Under the pieces are notes generated by a model, which did no database searches, was not told where the DNA came from, and saw only the letters and a list, made by a program, of their open reading frames with translations. The translations under genes and the position numbers were made by a program. A stretch of 64,000 bases of DNA from Rhynchonema sp. JSB1_4 (lineage: Eukaryota; Nematoda; Chromadorea; Monhysterida; Xyalidae), in the NCBI GenBank assembly GCA_030248065.1, contig JASAMV010002756.1:1-64000 (forward strand). The letters are read 5' to 3'. Shown here piece by piece: positions 41,453-53,676 of the stretch. Numbering within the stretch: position 1 is the stretch's first letter; every line of letters starts with the position of its first letter.

Positions 41453-44400
41453 CTGTATATGCACCAGCCAGGAAAAGACACCAAACCGAAAAACTAGAAA
41501 CTGGGTCGACGTAATAATCCATACAAAAAGCCGCGGCCGTAAAAAGAAGTGTACAGAATACCTGAAATGAAAAACGCAAAGAGCTGTAACGAACTGGTAG
41601 CAGGGCGCACAATAGAGCAACATCATAACGAACACACATTATGTCACTTCAAAATATGGCGCATTTTCATATCAGGTATACCAAAAACGCACCCAAATAG
41701 CACAATAATCACGCTATACTATGGCACCTGATCCCATTAAATCTGCAGACTTCGCACTTGAGAATGAGCTGTCAGCTGCACAGAATCAGATTATTGTAAT
41801 ATAACGCTGCGTATAAAGCACCTTGTGCTGGACAGGACACAGACAGCTGTGACATGGGCTTGTTGTGGCAAAGCTGTTGTGACTTTCCGCGGTTGAAATC
41901 TATTTCCCAGGTACCGGCGAGTGAAGGGTTTTGAGCACTGCAGGCCGAGCTGGATGCAGAAAAAAGCAGCAGCATGAGTTGGACTATGATTGCCTGTGCT
42001 CAAGCATGCTGCACGCCGGCAGATGTTTCAATAAGATATATGAAACGTTTACGATGTGTACGAAAGGAAAATCGTATACACCTCGACTCAAATCTAAGTA
42101 CCTGCACCCAAAAACCAGATTAGAGATGGTCAACCTGCCAATATGCCCAGCATTAGCATTCAAGCAGCAGAGCGGCTGAAATCGCGCTGCTGTCCACAAC
42201 GCTGCACCCGTGTGTTGGCCAACTATGCGCTAACGCAACGACTGGACATCAGATTATACTGGCTGGCTTAAAATGTGTAAAAATCGGGGAAATTTTGGGA
42301 GCGACCAAAACGTTCGGTGGACAAGCCCTTCATCATTATGTATAGCTAGCTCTATAATGCATAAGTCCTAAAAGGTGGAGTTTATTATGAACCGCAACTT
42401 TCAACTCTACGCTGGTTGGGTGTTAAAAGGTCACAGCGGAATTTGAGCGCAGAAATGCTCTTTTGCTAATGCTTGCTAGTCCATAATTTTGAAAGCCATA
42501 GTGAAAGCAGAATGCTTTAGAAGAGTGTCAGGGAGTTTTATCAAAGTTTTATGCAGCTTGGCAAAATTTATGCGCAATGTCTAGCAGTTGTAATTGAGAC
42601 AGAGCAGCTCCTCGTCCAGTAGTAACCAAGAACAAGCAATTGTACTCAGCTTGCAATGGTTTACTCGTTTCCGAAGCAGGGAAGCAAAGTTATGCTGCAT
42701 AGAAGCAATTCTAACTAAAACAATCCAAAGTTTAAGTGAGAGACAGACATACTACTGTACACAATACCAACAGTGATGGATGGACCTGGAGCCTGTGGAA
42801 AGGAAACGCAAAGTGCGGGCGGCGTATTAGAGTTTGGCTGGCGGCACCCCGGCTGCGTATAGTAACAAAGATGCCCTTGGCCAAAGCCAGAAAATTGGAA
42901 CGGTTCTGAGACAGCTAAATTTTGTTCGCTCGGGCCCGCACGGTTCTGAATTTTGATCGCATGATTAAACTGCGTGTACCCTGGAGGGTTCAGTGGGCTG
43001 AGAAGAGCAGGAACAGACACTGGGCTTGAACACAAGATTTTGTGTGCTGGCCAAAAAACTAATCTAAAATATTATAAGGTTTTATAAAAGACACAAAAGT
43101 TTTTTTAACTGTCTGACTGATCTTATACGCGGTCATGAACTTAATTTGAGATTATACAGTTTTTAGTTTACGGCGTGCGTCACACACTTTGTTGTCGGTT
43201 TGAAATCGGCATGAAATTGCGCGCGCGGCGTTTATTGTGGGCAGATAAATAAATACACAAATAAATCGGTCGGGGTTAAGTGATATGAATACACGTTTAG
43301 CAAAAAATGATTGATAAAATCATGATTATACATAGTTGACTTTTTACAGCCGCATGGATTAAACCATTAGTAAACGCGTCTGTCTGCGCCCGGTCCGACC
43401 AAACAAACCAAGGTTTGGTCAAGATCAAATCGTTTGAAATAAAAAAACGTTTTATTGGAAATTACAAACGCGCCAGGTATTATAATATGAATCACACCAG
43501 GCTATGTGAAAATTGAAAATAATAAAAAAGGCATACCAATGGGTACAATTGCAGTTGGTCGTTGTAATTGTCTATTTTTCGCGTCACCAATGTCAGAAGC
43601 GGTCACCAAAAAAGTGTGGCAACCATAATAACACAAAAACAAAAAAGGAAGAAAATAATTCTGTGAATGAGAATAATTTTTAAAAATTTGACTTTTAGGT
43701 TGCATAGGTGCGTATAAATTCACGACAATCTTGCACTCAGAAGAACAGGATAAGCACAAAAGGGCAAACCGAATAACCGATTTAGCCGCAAACAACCACT
43801 ATTTTGTCATATAACCTCAAGAGAGACGTGAATGTGCTCTTTCAGTTGTGATAATCTTGTTTGTGCGCGCGCGGGCTAGCGAGCGTTTTCTGCTCTTTTC
43901 ACAACAACACAATACAACACATCGACCTAATGCTATTATTATTCTAGTGTTCGCACACATAGTGTGCTCTTGCTTGTTCAATTGCCCGTTCAAAACAGAG
44001 CGGGAAGATGTTGTTTGGACAACGCCACGGTCCGAAAGCGATGACAATGTCCTTGCTTGCATCCATAAGTCGGCCTTGAAACATCAGGCGACACTGTTGT
44101 CATAGTGTTTATTCTTATCAGATCAATATTGTTCCACAGTTTGTTGGTGGGTGGGTACAGAGTCGTGAGACTGTTGTGTGTAGACGGCACGCAACTGGTT
44201 GGGTCCGTATTTTAGCACCTATCGTGATTCTGAGAGTGAGCTGAACTCTGTGTAAATTATTATTGAACATAAAATCAGCTCTCAAGTGTTTCTGGAGTCA
44301 CGTTGACGATCACCTGATGCACCGCGAAGGAATTCAAAACGGGCAACCAAAGTTATTGAATACGCTGTATTGAATACACACAATAAGCACGCACCATTGT

Positions 44401-46063
44401 TATGAAAATACGAGGGGTATAAACAATGGGGCGACAGATGTGTCAGCGATCAAGCAAACAAGCGGACGTCCCATACACACCTGCTATATTGTGCACTGTG
44501 ACCGATGCTGATAAAGCGATGTGATAGCAAGCTGTTCTCTCGCTGTAGGTATGTGCTGAATTTACGATTACACTTTTATACATCGACCATTAAACTTTTA
44601 TGTCGGGGTGTGTTTTTCGTGGACTTATGAGAAAAGCCGAACCTATGGCGCCAGTGTGAACACAAATGCCGCCGGCACAACGTAGGCATTTGGCAATGGA
44701 ATTTGAGCAATTCAAAGCTGGCGGAGCTCCATTACAATATTTCAAACATTAAACTGATGACGAGTGGTTTAGTTTTCTTTACGTGTGTGCAGATAACGGG
44801 AAGCTTGATACTATTTCCATGCTATAAATTCTGGTATTCACAACAAGCCACCGTGAGCCAAACTGCTCGCAGAGACCCAGTTTATCTTTTCACAAGCTGG
44901 TGTTCGCCCAAACGTGATGTACACAATAAGCGTCACTTCATTAGGGGATTATTTTTATGAGCGTGCATGAAATTTGCAAATTTAGTACTAACTGGATCGG
45001 CTGCTGTATGTGCCTGCGCTAAAATTATGAACGTAATAACTAACGGTGCTAAAATTGTGCTAAATTACCCATGTGCAACGGACTATGTAAAAATTTATGG
45101 AGAATGCCGGATGAACCGTTCCGTAAAACGAAGATGTGCAGAGTTAAGCGGCTGGATCTTCGGGACCCCTTTGAAACAAAAGCTGATTTTCCAGACACTG
45201 AAAACGGGCAATCAAGATACAACCTGCCGTACGTACCGGTACATTTAGGTTGCACAAAAAGTAAACCATAAAAACGACCATCATGCGTGTTTCGGAAAGG
45301 TGTAAAAATATTTGACCTATCCGACATATTTATAGAGGCAACAGGGGCTGTGCACCTGTCAATGTCACAAAGAATGCATGAATTAAGTTGAAAGGACAGG
45401 CTGCGGTTTAGGCGCCAAATTTGAAAAAAAATTGCTGAAAAATCTGTGGTGAGTGGCGTGTACAGTGACTCGCGTTAGACATCAAATCGATCAAATCGCG
45501 TTTGGGCTTCATTGAGCTGGAGTGTAAAATAAATTATGCATACATTCGCAATTCCGAACCGCAACTGTTCGTATTTTCGTCAAAAAATTTCAAACAAATC
45601 CCAACGTTTTTGCCGCAACAGGTTCATAAGTAAACAAGGATAGAAATTGAACAACAACAGCGTCAGATAGCATTCGCTTCGCACGAGTTTTATTTTTGTT
45701 TGCACATGCGAGGTCTGGCTTAGGCTTACAGCAGAACAGGACAGCTTTGGTGTCGAAAAATAGCAAAAACATCTAAACAGGAAATGAAATCCGCCAAACG
45801 GTGCAGCAGACTGTTTGTCGGTTGAAACCATTTTGCATTTGGCCGCTCCGCTCGGAAAATTGGGTCTTATTTCACTCACGAACATCGAATAACGAAGCGC
45901 ATTTTCACGGCACCTGTATGATTAGAAACACTAACGTCGAACCATACGGATTGAAAGATAGGCAAAATGTTTGCGAGTTTAACGCCGGGGTTAAATTAAA
46001 ATGTTATGTTGAATTGAAAAAAGCGCTGTCCAACGTTCGGAAATAACAAAATCATGTTTTTGG
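41453..46063. other. Gene-free stretch, about 4.6 kb
   Basis: Only short open frames are present on either strand, none with recognisable motifs, exon-like composition or signal peptides. CGCGCG patches occur at 43217 and 43864. Copies of AACGGGCAA occur near 43985, 44337 and 45204. TGATGTTTCA-type words are at 42023 and 44077. Nothing else is supported. Confidence 0.5.
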
Positions 46064-46133
46064 CACTGCTTCAGTATCAGTGACCATTTTGGGGCAGCAT
46101 GCGTATCAGTGACCATTTTGGGGCAGCATGCGT
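46064..46133. repeat. Short tandem duplication, 31-bp unit
   Basis: TATCAGTGACCATTTTGGGG plus CAGCATGCG is repeated twice in direct orientation. It is followed by a diverged partial third unit, GGGGACCCATTTTAGTGCATG. Confidence 0.85.
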
Positions 46134-48087
46134 AAATGGGGACCCATTTTAGTGCATGAAAGTTTGTGTGGCACAGCTATATGGTGGGCAAACTATTTAT
46201 GTGAGATATATCGGGTCAGATTTTTAGCCAAACACGGCATGCTGGCTCCTAAATTTTATACTCAACTTCCCAAGCTCGCATCAGAAATGGTGACAATATG
46301 ACATTGATGGCTGTACCTAGTACCTTGGTCGGGGGGGGGGGGGGCGTACACAAGCAAAAACCCACAAGCGGGAAAAAACTCTGTCCGGCTGAATTTTCGC
46401 ATTACATGACCACGCGTCTAAACCCACCATGAACAACATAAGCTGCAAAAATGTGCTTACTCTCATACCATAAACATGTTGTTCTAGGCAGTATACGCAT
46501 ACCTGGACGTGGTACCGTGCGCTTTGCCGTGTATTGTAAACAAACTGTTTTGTTGAAATTGTATGGTTCAGGCCAGCATGTACTCATGTGGAAAAAAAAG
46601 AAATAACTTTTACTGTACTGTTGCAAAAGAGTTTGAGCATGTTTTTCTCAGCAAATGCGTTTTCGTATCTGGGGTCTCCATCTCAGAAGCCGTACAGGTA
46701 CAGTAGTGTATTGCAAAGGCATGGCTGGTGATTCGGACTGCTTTGATTTCTGCAGCTTGATCTCGTTAATGATATACTGTACATAGGGTATATAGGGATC
46801 GGACGGATGATAATACCAAACGAAATAGAATCAAAATTGGAATGCAGTTTACGGACCGGCAGTGGAAACTCTCACGACGAGGATACAAAATGCCGGCTAA
46901 TTATGCGGTGGTAAAATCAAGTAGTCAAACAAGCAACACTACATGAGCCCCAAACAAATGCTTGAAATAACACAATGTGAGTTGACGACTTGATTTGACC
47001 ACAGTAACATAAGCACAAAATATACCTACTGTACGTTTGAGTTTTCTTTCGTGCACAAGCAAAAAATAATCTCTGAAACAAGCAAAAAAAAGCTGACGTC
47101 TTTTTCACATCTGGTGCAGAGTGTGGTTTCATATATCACTTCGCATCAAACAACCCAGAGCACGTCATAAACTTGTTTTCTTGGAAACAAAGGTATTGTT
47201 TATGTGGGTACCTATGTACCTGAGTTAACCTTGCTGCCTAGGTCCTTCAAAGCTTTTAGTGCGATACCCGAGAAAATTTCAGTTCCATGCGCCGTGCAAA
47301 AACCGTTGTGTGCTTGTAGTGATAACATTGAGCAAGTGGATTATTTTCAGTTGTTTTGCCCTGGAAAAAACACAAAACATGATGCGCGCAGTGCAGAAAA
47401 CAACATCAGAAATGAACTTATAGGAAAAAAAGTGATATTAGTCGTCGCAGCGCTGGCTGGTACTTTCTGACACTGATAAGGCCCCGGAGAAGACAAGAAA
47501 GCATAAAGTTTGCAGACAAAACTAATTTTGTCTGAAGAAGTTCTTGTTGTTTTTGTTTCTGACGCATGTACAATCTATTTTGGAACCACAGCTTTCCACT
47601 ATTTTCTGCTGGGTTGGATTGGTCCAGTGTAAAGGGGAGAAGAACTCGCTTCCGCAATATTTGCAACAAACATTTTGGATAAACTTTTCCACGCTTTTTA
47701 TTGTCATTATTTATGACTCGACTGAATGCATTGGTCAACAACAACGCACTTCAAAATGTAAGGCGACAAGGACGCAGATCACTGTGCGTACCACCATTCT
47801 GAGAAACGTTGACAAAAAAACATAAATGCATGCGCGTTGCGCGAGCAAAATTCTGATTTACGCTGGAGCTGGCGGTGGGCTGGCACATTTGTTTGTCATA
47901 AACCCCAATTGACTCGCGTCTAAACAAGTCGGCGCCTGATATCGTTTTGACGAACGTTTTTAGGGTCGTTCGTATTTGGTAGATTTTGATCTTGAAGCAT
48001 TACACAACAGTGAAAATATTGGGTATTACTATAGTACTCTGATGGGATAACTTAACGTTATATCACTTGATCCCAATGATTTGAAAA
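46134..48087. other. Gene-free stretch, about 2 kb
   Basis: A G run is at 46330-46344. An open frame of 88 codons at 47204-47470 has no recognisable family features. Nothing else is seen. Confidence 0.45.
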
Positions 48088-48442
48088 AGGTGGAGTTATA
48101 CTCGGGTACAAAGGGCTTTGGAGACAGCAATATAGACAATAAAGACGAATTGTCCTCTCGAGCGAGTTATACTTTGTCCATAACCAAGTATAACTCACTT
48201 TGATGACATCCTTAAGACACTGCTTTGAAGACAATTTGTCCCCAAAGCAGTCCCCAAGGCTTGTAGACAAACAACATAACGGCAAATATCTCACGTTACA
48301 CGCAACTTAGCGATTCAATACTTGCCCAGTGGACTCACAGCACACTTCAGAAACTTCAAAAACGTTGATGCACGACACCAGCCACACCTCGGCCCAGCCC
48401 TAAGTCAACGATTATCCTTGGGAAGAAAAATGGGTACTCCCC

Positions 48443-49247
48443 CAGTGTAGTACTTGGTCAGGGTGTTGACGATAGATAGATTGGGACCCGAAACGTGTTG
48501 ACTGACGATAGATAGATGACCCAAGTCCGAAATCTGGGGGGGTCGACCCAAACTTGTTGACGATAGATAGATGGTGGGGGTCGCCAAAAATCAAGGTATA
48601 GTACAGTGCATTAAGTAGGTAATAATGTATAGATACCACAGGTCGCAATCGGGCGGGGTTTGGCCGGCCCGACCCGGCCCGAGCCCCCAAATCTCCGGCC
48701 CGGCACGGCCCGACCTCCGGCTCTCCGGGCCGGGGTGGTTTGCCCGGCCCGGCCCGAACCCCCAAATCTCCGGCCCGGCCCGAATTTTAAGCTCAGATTT
48801 TAACCCAATTTTTGTCATAATTTTTGCGATTTTTTGAGCCTATTTTTTTGCTAGAAAATTTATTGTTTTCCAATGAAAAAGTCGTCAGATAGACAATATC
48901 AATGGTGTAGCAGGGTGGGGGTGGGGTCCCCTTTATGTACAGTAGGTCAGGTAGATTGACGCTCCATCTTGGTACATAACAGTAGGTGTGTATAGATGTA
49001 CTAAATCCGCGCGTAGCGCGCGATTTTTTGCCTGTTTGGGTAAAAAAATACCGATTTTGAGCCATTTTGGGTCAAAAATGACCGTTTTGGGGTCGATTGT
49101 TGTTGACGATAGATAGATTGTTCCCAGAATTTGTTGACGATAGATAGATTTGCCCATAAATGTTGACGATAGATAGATGAAATCAAAAAGTGTTGACGAT
49201 AGATAAGATGAATTTTGGGGGACCCCCACCCCCCAAGTACTACCGTG
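48443..49247. mobile_element. hAT-like miniature element, CTATCTATCGTCAACA tag family, reversed copy
   Basis: The ends are CAGTGTAGTACTTGG and CCAAGTACTACCGTG. ACTCCCC occurs on both sides, so the target duplication is 7-8 bp and ambiguous because of the C run. The tag appears here as TGTTGACGATAGATAGAT, three copies in one half and four in the other. An internal stretch (about 48638-48990) is foreign: a GGCCCGG-rich arm like that at 4.25 kb followed by AATGGTGTAGC and GTACAGTAGGT tag sequence. A TCCGCGCGTAGCGCGCGATTT box is present. Confidence 0.8.
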
Positions 49248-49479
49248 ACTCCCCCCATTTTTGGAGCCTAAAGAAGACTTTACGGGTGTGATTTGAGTCA
49301 GAAAAAATAGAAAATGTTGATACTAAATCGTAAACATCGCAACATAAAAGATGTAACAAGATATAAATGCTCCTACAACCCATAAAACGCTCCTGCCCCG
49401 AAAAAAATAGAAAACCAAGCTCACTTTTTGTGTCGCGTGGCAATGTTTTGAAGAAGTTTTTCGATTTCGGACTGAATAA

Positions 49480-49722
49480 AGGTGGAGTTATACTTGTCCT
49501 CACGTGGACATTTTGTCCGCATGGACAAAACATTGTATTGATCATATTTTGCACTTGGTTGCAGCAACAGCTTCGAAAATCGTAACAGTTGTTCAGCAGG
49601 TCTAGGGAAACAACCAGCATGCTGGTCAAAGCCGAAGTTTTAATAATTGACAAACTACGGCCAGAACAAAGATTTGTCCATGCGGACAAATTGTCCACAT
49701 GAGGACAAGTATAACTCCACCT
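49480..49722. mobile_element. Small inverted-repeat element with AGGTGGAGTTATACTTGTCC ends
   Basis: The left end, AAGGTGGAGTTATACTTGTC then CTCACGTGGACA, is answered inverted at 49675-49722, an inverted repeat of about 45 bp around about 150 bp. AATA sits at both outer flanks and may be the target duplication. It shares its first 15 bases with the larger 48088-50165 element. Confidence 0.75.
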
Positions 49723-50165
49723 TAATACTTAGCTGCACATTTTTTGAAGCAAAAACTAATGTAGCACATCAACTCTATCAGGATATTTGGAGCAGAATGC
49801 TCCCCACTGACAGCAGCCGATGGGCAACATTGTTTCTTGCTGGGGTCCAACCACTAACAAAATTCCTTGGTGTTTCCGAACGATAGTGAAAGTTTACAAT
49901 GACATATTTAATCAGTTTAATTCCACACGCTACTCAACAATTCATTAAATTGACAGTTTTTCGTCATCCAACAATTTTTAGGTAAATTCCGTTTTCTTAT
50001 TCTCTTTCTTTCATTTCTTGGTTGTACCACGTTTTGTCTTCAAAGCCTTGTACCTTCCTTGTCTCCAAACCTTGGTACATTGTACCTTTTCGTCTTCATG
50101 TCTGCATTGTAGACATGAAGACAGTTTGTCTTCAAAAGGCTTTGTACCTGAGTATAACTCCACCT

Positions 50166-51207
50166 AAAGGGAACAATAAAAATTCTTGGACGCATAGACA
50201 CTTTTGATGTTGTCTAATCGCATCTTTGAAGATGTTATCTTCCTGCGGTCAACGGTCCGGAAAAGTTGAAGGGTACACTTGCCAAAAAGGTGCTACACGC
50301 CTGACTTGAACACTGTTCCCATCTCAGACGTGTATTAACACACGCACTGAGTGTGGTCTGCGTTGCAAGATGCAACAACTTAGCGATTAACAAAGGTGTG
50401 TAATGTGTTTGGAAACACTGTCATGACCTTGCAAATGTGAGAAAGAAACATCGAACGCGAACGAAGATTTTCCTGCGAATTTCTGGGTGTATCGTCACTG
50501 AAACACGTTCTCAAGGACTGTGTTTATACATAGATTGGTAACCGGAGCACTTTATGGGTAACCCCAGGGGAACAGAGCTTTCTTGTTAGTCATCAACACG
50601 TTATTACCGTACTGTTGTGTGCCCTGCCCCGCGCTGTGCAAAACCTTCATTGGTGTTATTGAAAGCAATTTGCCCCCACACCATATGGATGATGTTACAA
50701 TGAATTTTCCGCAACTTTCTTGCAGAGATCTTGAAGGCCGATTTGCCGACTTATTATGCAGTGTGAAACGGAAAATAATGGGCACAGATGCAGTTCCAAT
50801 AGCTACTGCTGTTATTTGCTTTTTTTCAATGACAAATAATGGCATCGCTAAATTACTTGAAGTTCCTGATGTTCCAGTCTGGAAGCAAGCGCAAGGCTCG
50901 CCATAATCAGAGAATTTTTTGGTAAATCCCAAGGATGTGCAACAAAAACACACATGTAAGACAATGAAATTGAGTCATTGACAGTCCTGTTGTCCACGCA
51001 AGCTGTTGCTGTGCTCATGGGCTTGCAATTCACCTGGGTTCAACCACCATATCGTATGCTTTGCGAATATGGTAGTTTCGTCGAAGTTTCACACACTCTC
51101 CAAATAAAACAAAATTAGTGTGATCCAAAAACGGTACAAAAACTGCTGAAAAGAAACAGGGCAGCGACAAAAACCTTGCGGGTTATGTAAACGCCATGGA
51201 AAACGTA
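50166..51207. other. Gene-free stretch, about 1 kb
   Basis: An open frame of 107 codons (50583-50906) and an overlapping opposite frame show no recognisable motif. I see nothing else. Confidence 0.4.
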
Positions 51208-51290
51208 TGGATCTGAGGGGATTCGAACACCCATCTCTCCCCTCGCAATGCATTGTGAGTCAAGCGCTCACCAATTGAGTTACCAGACCC
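51208..51290 (-). tRNA. tRNA-like sequence, probably a pseudogene
   Basis: The minus strand begins GGGTCTG and ends CAGATCC plus A, which pair as a seven-bp acceptor stem with one G-U. A T-loop TTCGAAT within GTGTTCGAATCCCC is a good B box. AACTCAATTGG resembles the A box with one mismatch. The anticodon arm (around CTTGACTCACAATGCAT) does not form five pairs and the T stem has a mismatch. I call it a degenerate tRNA or tRNA-derived repeat and assign no amino acid. Confidence 0.5.
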
Positions 51291-51608
51291 AACATTTCCA
51301 GCGGGCTAAATTCGGCTTTGAACCTTTTGTCTGCCAGGCACAGTATGGGGAGCTGGAACAGTAATGCTGGAAAACTGACACAAACGTTCTTTTCAGAATC
51401 GTTTCAAATCACCTGCCTTCTCAACAGGCAAACAAAGTTAGTGTCAGATTACGTGCACGTATACGTACAGTAGGTTTCGCAAATCAACAGTTTATCAGCA
51501 TTGAATAATGCGAATACACCAGTAAAGCGGATATTGCTAATCTCTGTAAAATGGAAGTCTTCCAATCGCAGATTACGATGAGGATCAGATCAGTATCCCC
51601 CTCTCATG
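51291..51608. other. Spacer between the tRNA-like sequence and PLA2
   Basis: This is the 3' flank of the minus-strand phospholipase gene. No feature is seen. Confidence 0.4.
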
Positions 51609-52491
51609 TCACCAAATGAGCGAGCCGAGCGTTCTGCCCAATTTGTCCACAAAATCGCTCCACACCCCTTTGTACACCGGGCACTCGGGCATCGGACTCT
51701 GAAAGTCAGACTCGTTCTCTCGAAAGCACTCTGCCAGTGCCCGATCACACTCGCATTTCGCTCGATGGCATGTGTCGCGACCGGGATTCGATTCTGAAAA
51801 TAAATTTAGAAACAATTGACTTTTTCCTAGTTTTGAGATTTTAACTAAATAAATAAATTTACCCCAGTTGTCACTCCCATCCAGACAAGACACGGTAGAA
51901 TTGCTTGATGTTGAATTCCTGTCAGGAGCATTCAAACATTCAAATTTGTAGCTGTTGAACTGCAGTCTTGATGCCTTGCCAAACCACCAGTGGGTGCAGT
52001 ATTGGGGTGCCGCCTGGTCGTAGCATTTGTCGTGCGCTTGACAACAACTGGAAATATACTTTGTCCCGTCTTTGGTCTTGTTATACATGTACCTCTGTGA
52101 TCTAGATTATATGTACTCACTCCCAACGGCATCAGGGCCAATGGCTATAGTCTTGGGTCTCGGCCGTTAGATCAAAAGTTAAAAACACGCTCACAAATTT
52201 TGTGCGTGCTCCCCACCGACCGTCACACTCTTTTGCGCACAAAAAGTCTAAATGGAAGCTTATGGAGAAGGAGCATTTTTGTTGAACGAAAAACACCGAC
52301 CTATCAATGCGATCCATGGGTTCTCTTTGCGCATCGCCTTTCCCACACCAACATCCATAGCCAATGTACTCAACACTGCTGCGATTGGTTGTGCACTGGA
52401 TCACGTGATGCAGATCTGTCATGCGGGCACGCACCGTGGGCACAAACATTGGCAAGACAATGGCAATACTGATGATCTGCTGATGTTTCAT
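51609..52491 (-). CDS. Secreted phospholipase A2
   Basis: Three exons, 52301-52491, 51863-52047 and 51609-51793, have closing phases and give 186 residues. It would hydrolyse the sn-2 ester of phospholipids in the presence of calcium outside the cell. A signal peptide (MKHQQIISIAIVLPMFVPT) precedes the mature chain. The calcium loop reads YGCWCGKGD and the catalytic segment CCQAHDKCYDQA contains the His-Asp pair. Cysteines in CHRAKCECDRALAEC fit the long second helix of group I/II-type enzymes. A serine/asparagine-rich insert (about residues 105-120) with potential N-glycosylation sites and a 35-residue C-terminal extension are unusual. The start codon overlaps the dispersed TGATGTTTCA word (the protein begins ATGAAACATCAG). 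Such enzymes serve digestion, defence or venom; the sequence alone does not say which. Confidence 0.9.
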
Positions 52492-53676
52492 AACGTTGAT
52501 GCTTTGCGTCCATGGAGGGCTCATTGTGGCACAGAGTCATAACTTGACGGGGTGCGTTGGTGTCGAAGATGTGAGATAAGAAATCCGTGTTTGGCCCGAA
52601 AATCGAAGCAAACAATTCCTGGATTCAATTATAGACACAGGACCAGTACCGTTCGGCAGCAAGAGCGAGGAGCGAATGAATGAAATTCAGAAATCACTTT
52701 ATGACGGAAACACCTGTGGTCCGCACTCCCCAAATGAAAACGGATACGTTGCGTCACCGAAAAGTCGCCAAAATACAGAATGGTTAATACATAATAAATC
52801 TGCATGCATACGTATTGCGACGTTGGTTACTCAGTTTGTTTGTCCATGTTGTGTGCAGTGTGAAGGGAGAAGACGTGACGTGAGTTCTGGTGATGACTTG
52901 GCACTTAAGGTCGCAGTGAATATCAACTTGTTGGCGATGTTTATTTTGTATTTCTATTTCTGTCTATGTATTATTATATTTATTTTTTGGCTATTTATTA
53001 TGCGCGTGCACAGCAAATGATTCACCGCAATCCTTTTCTATAACAATTGTTCTCTAAGATAAGTTCTCTACCTAAACGCACCAGATCGGTGCCCGTGCTG
53101 TGTTTCCTGAAAACATGGCCAGCCAGTTGTGCTTTGCAGGCAAAATTGGTCATGGTCTGCAACCTACGGGGTGTACATTGTTCAGTTCGGTTGCATCAGG
53201 CATGACGCACTGGCTGCGATTTGAATCCGACCGTATCCGATCCGATCACACACAAACTGACGTGGCCGGCTGGGTGATGTTGCACGCAGATGAGTATCGT
53301 ATAGAAACAATGTTTAGCGAAGCTTAGGCAACAAAACCGAACTGGGGAGCGAATCAATTGTTGTGTTGTATGCTATCAATCTATTTTATGCACCACACGT
53401 TTACACATCAGATACGAGAGATACAGGTATAAAGTACGCCACACCATGAAATTCTGCACAAAACGCATCAGGCAGGTGCAAGTAAACTTATTGTGTAACG
53501 AAGGTATCATCTTACTCAAAGTCTGAACTGGGATACCTGTCCTTGAATGCATGAGCATATAGTACATAAATAACGAAAATAAATGCATCAGTGAGTTTTG
53601 CCTGCACAATGATCATATATATATAGATACAACACAATCATGTATAAATAAAGCCAACTGCAGATCAGACAGGTTG
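52492..53676. other. Spacer between PLA2 and the cysteine-rich gene
   Basis: This includes the PLA2 promoter side. Open frames are short and unlike any family I know. Nothing else is supported. Confidence 0.4.

Larger units (their letters stand above)
48088..50165. mobile_element. Inverted-repeat element with AGGTGGAGTTATACT ends, about 2.1 kb
   Basis: The left end, AGGTGGAGTTATACTCGGG then TACAAAG (48088), is answered by CTTTGTACC then TGAGTATAACTCCACCT (ending 50165), an inverted terminus of about 27 bp. Internal sequence contains a reversed hAT-like element (48443-49247) and a smaller element with related ends (49480-49722). No transposase frame is apparent. The superfamily is uncertain. 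Confidence 0.6.

Noticed and set aside
47204..47470. 88-codon plus-strand frame
   Set aside because: No recognisable domain, splice context or signal peptide, and its length is not exceptional for this composition.
51208..51290. Functional tRNA gene
   Set aside because: The acceptor stem and B box are good, but the anticodon stem does not pair, so I list it only as tRNA-like.
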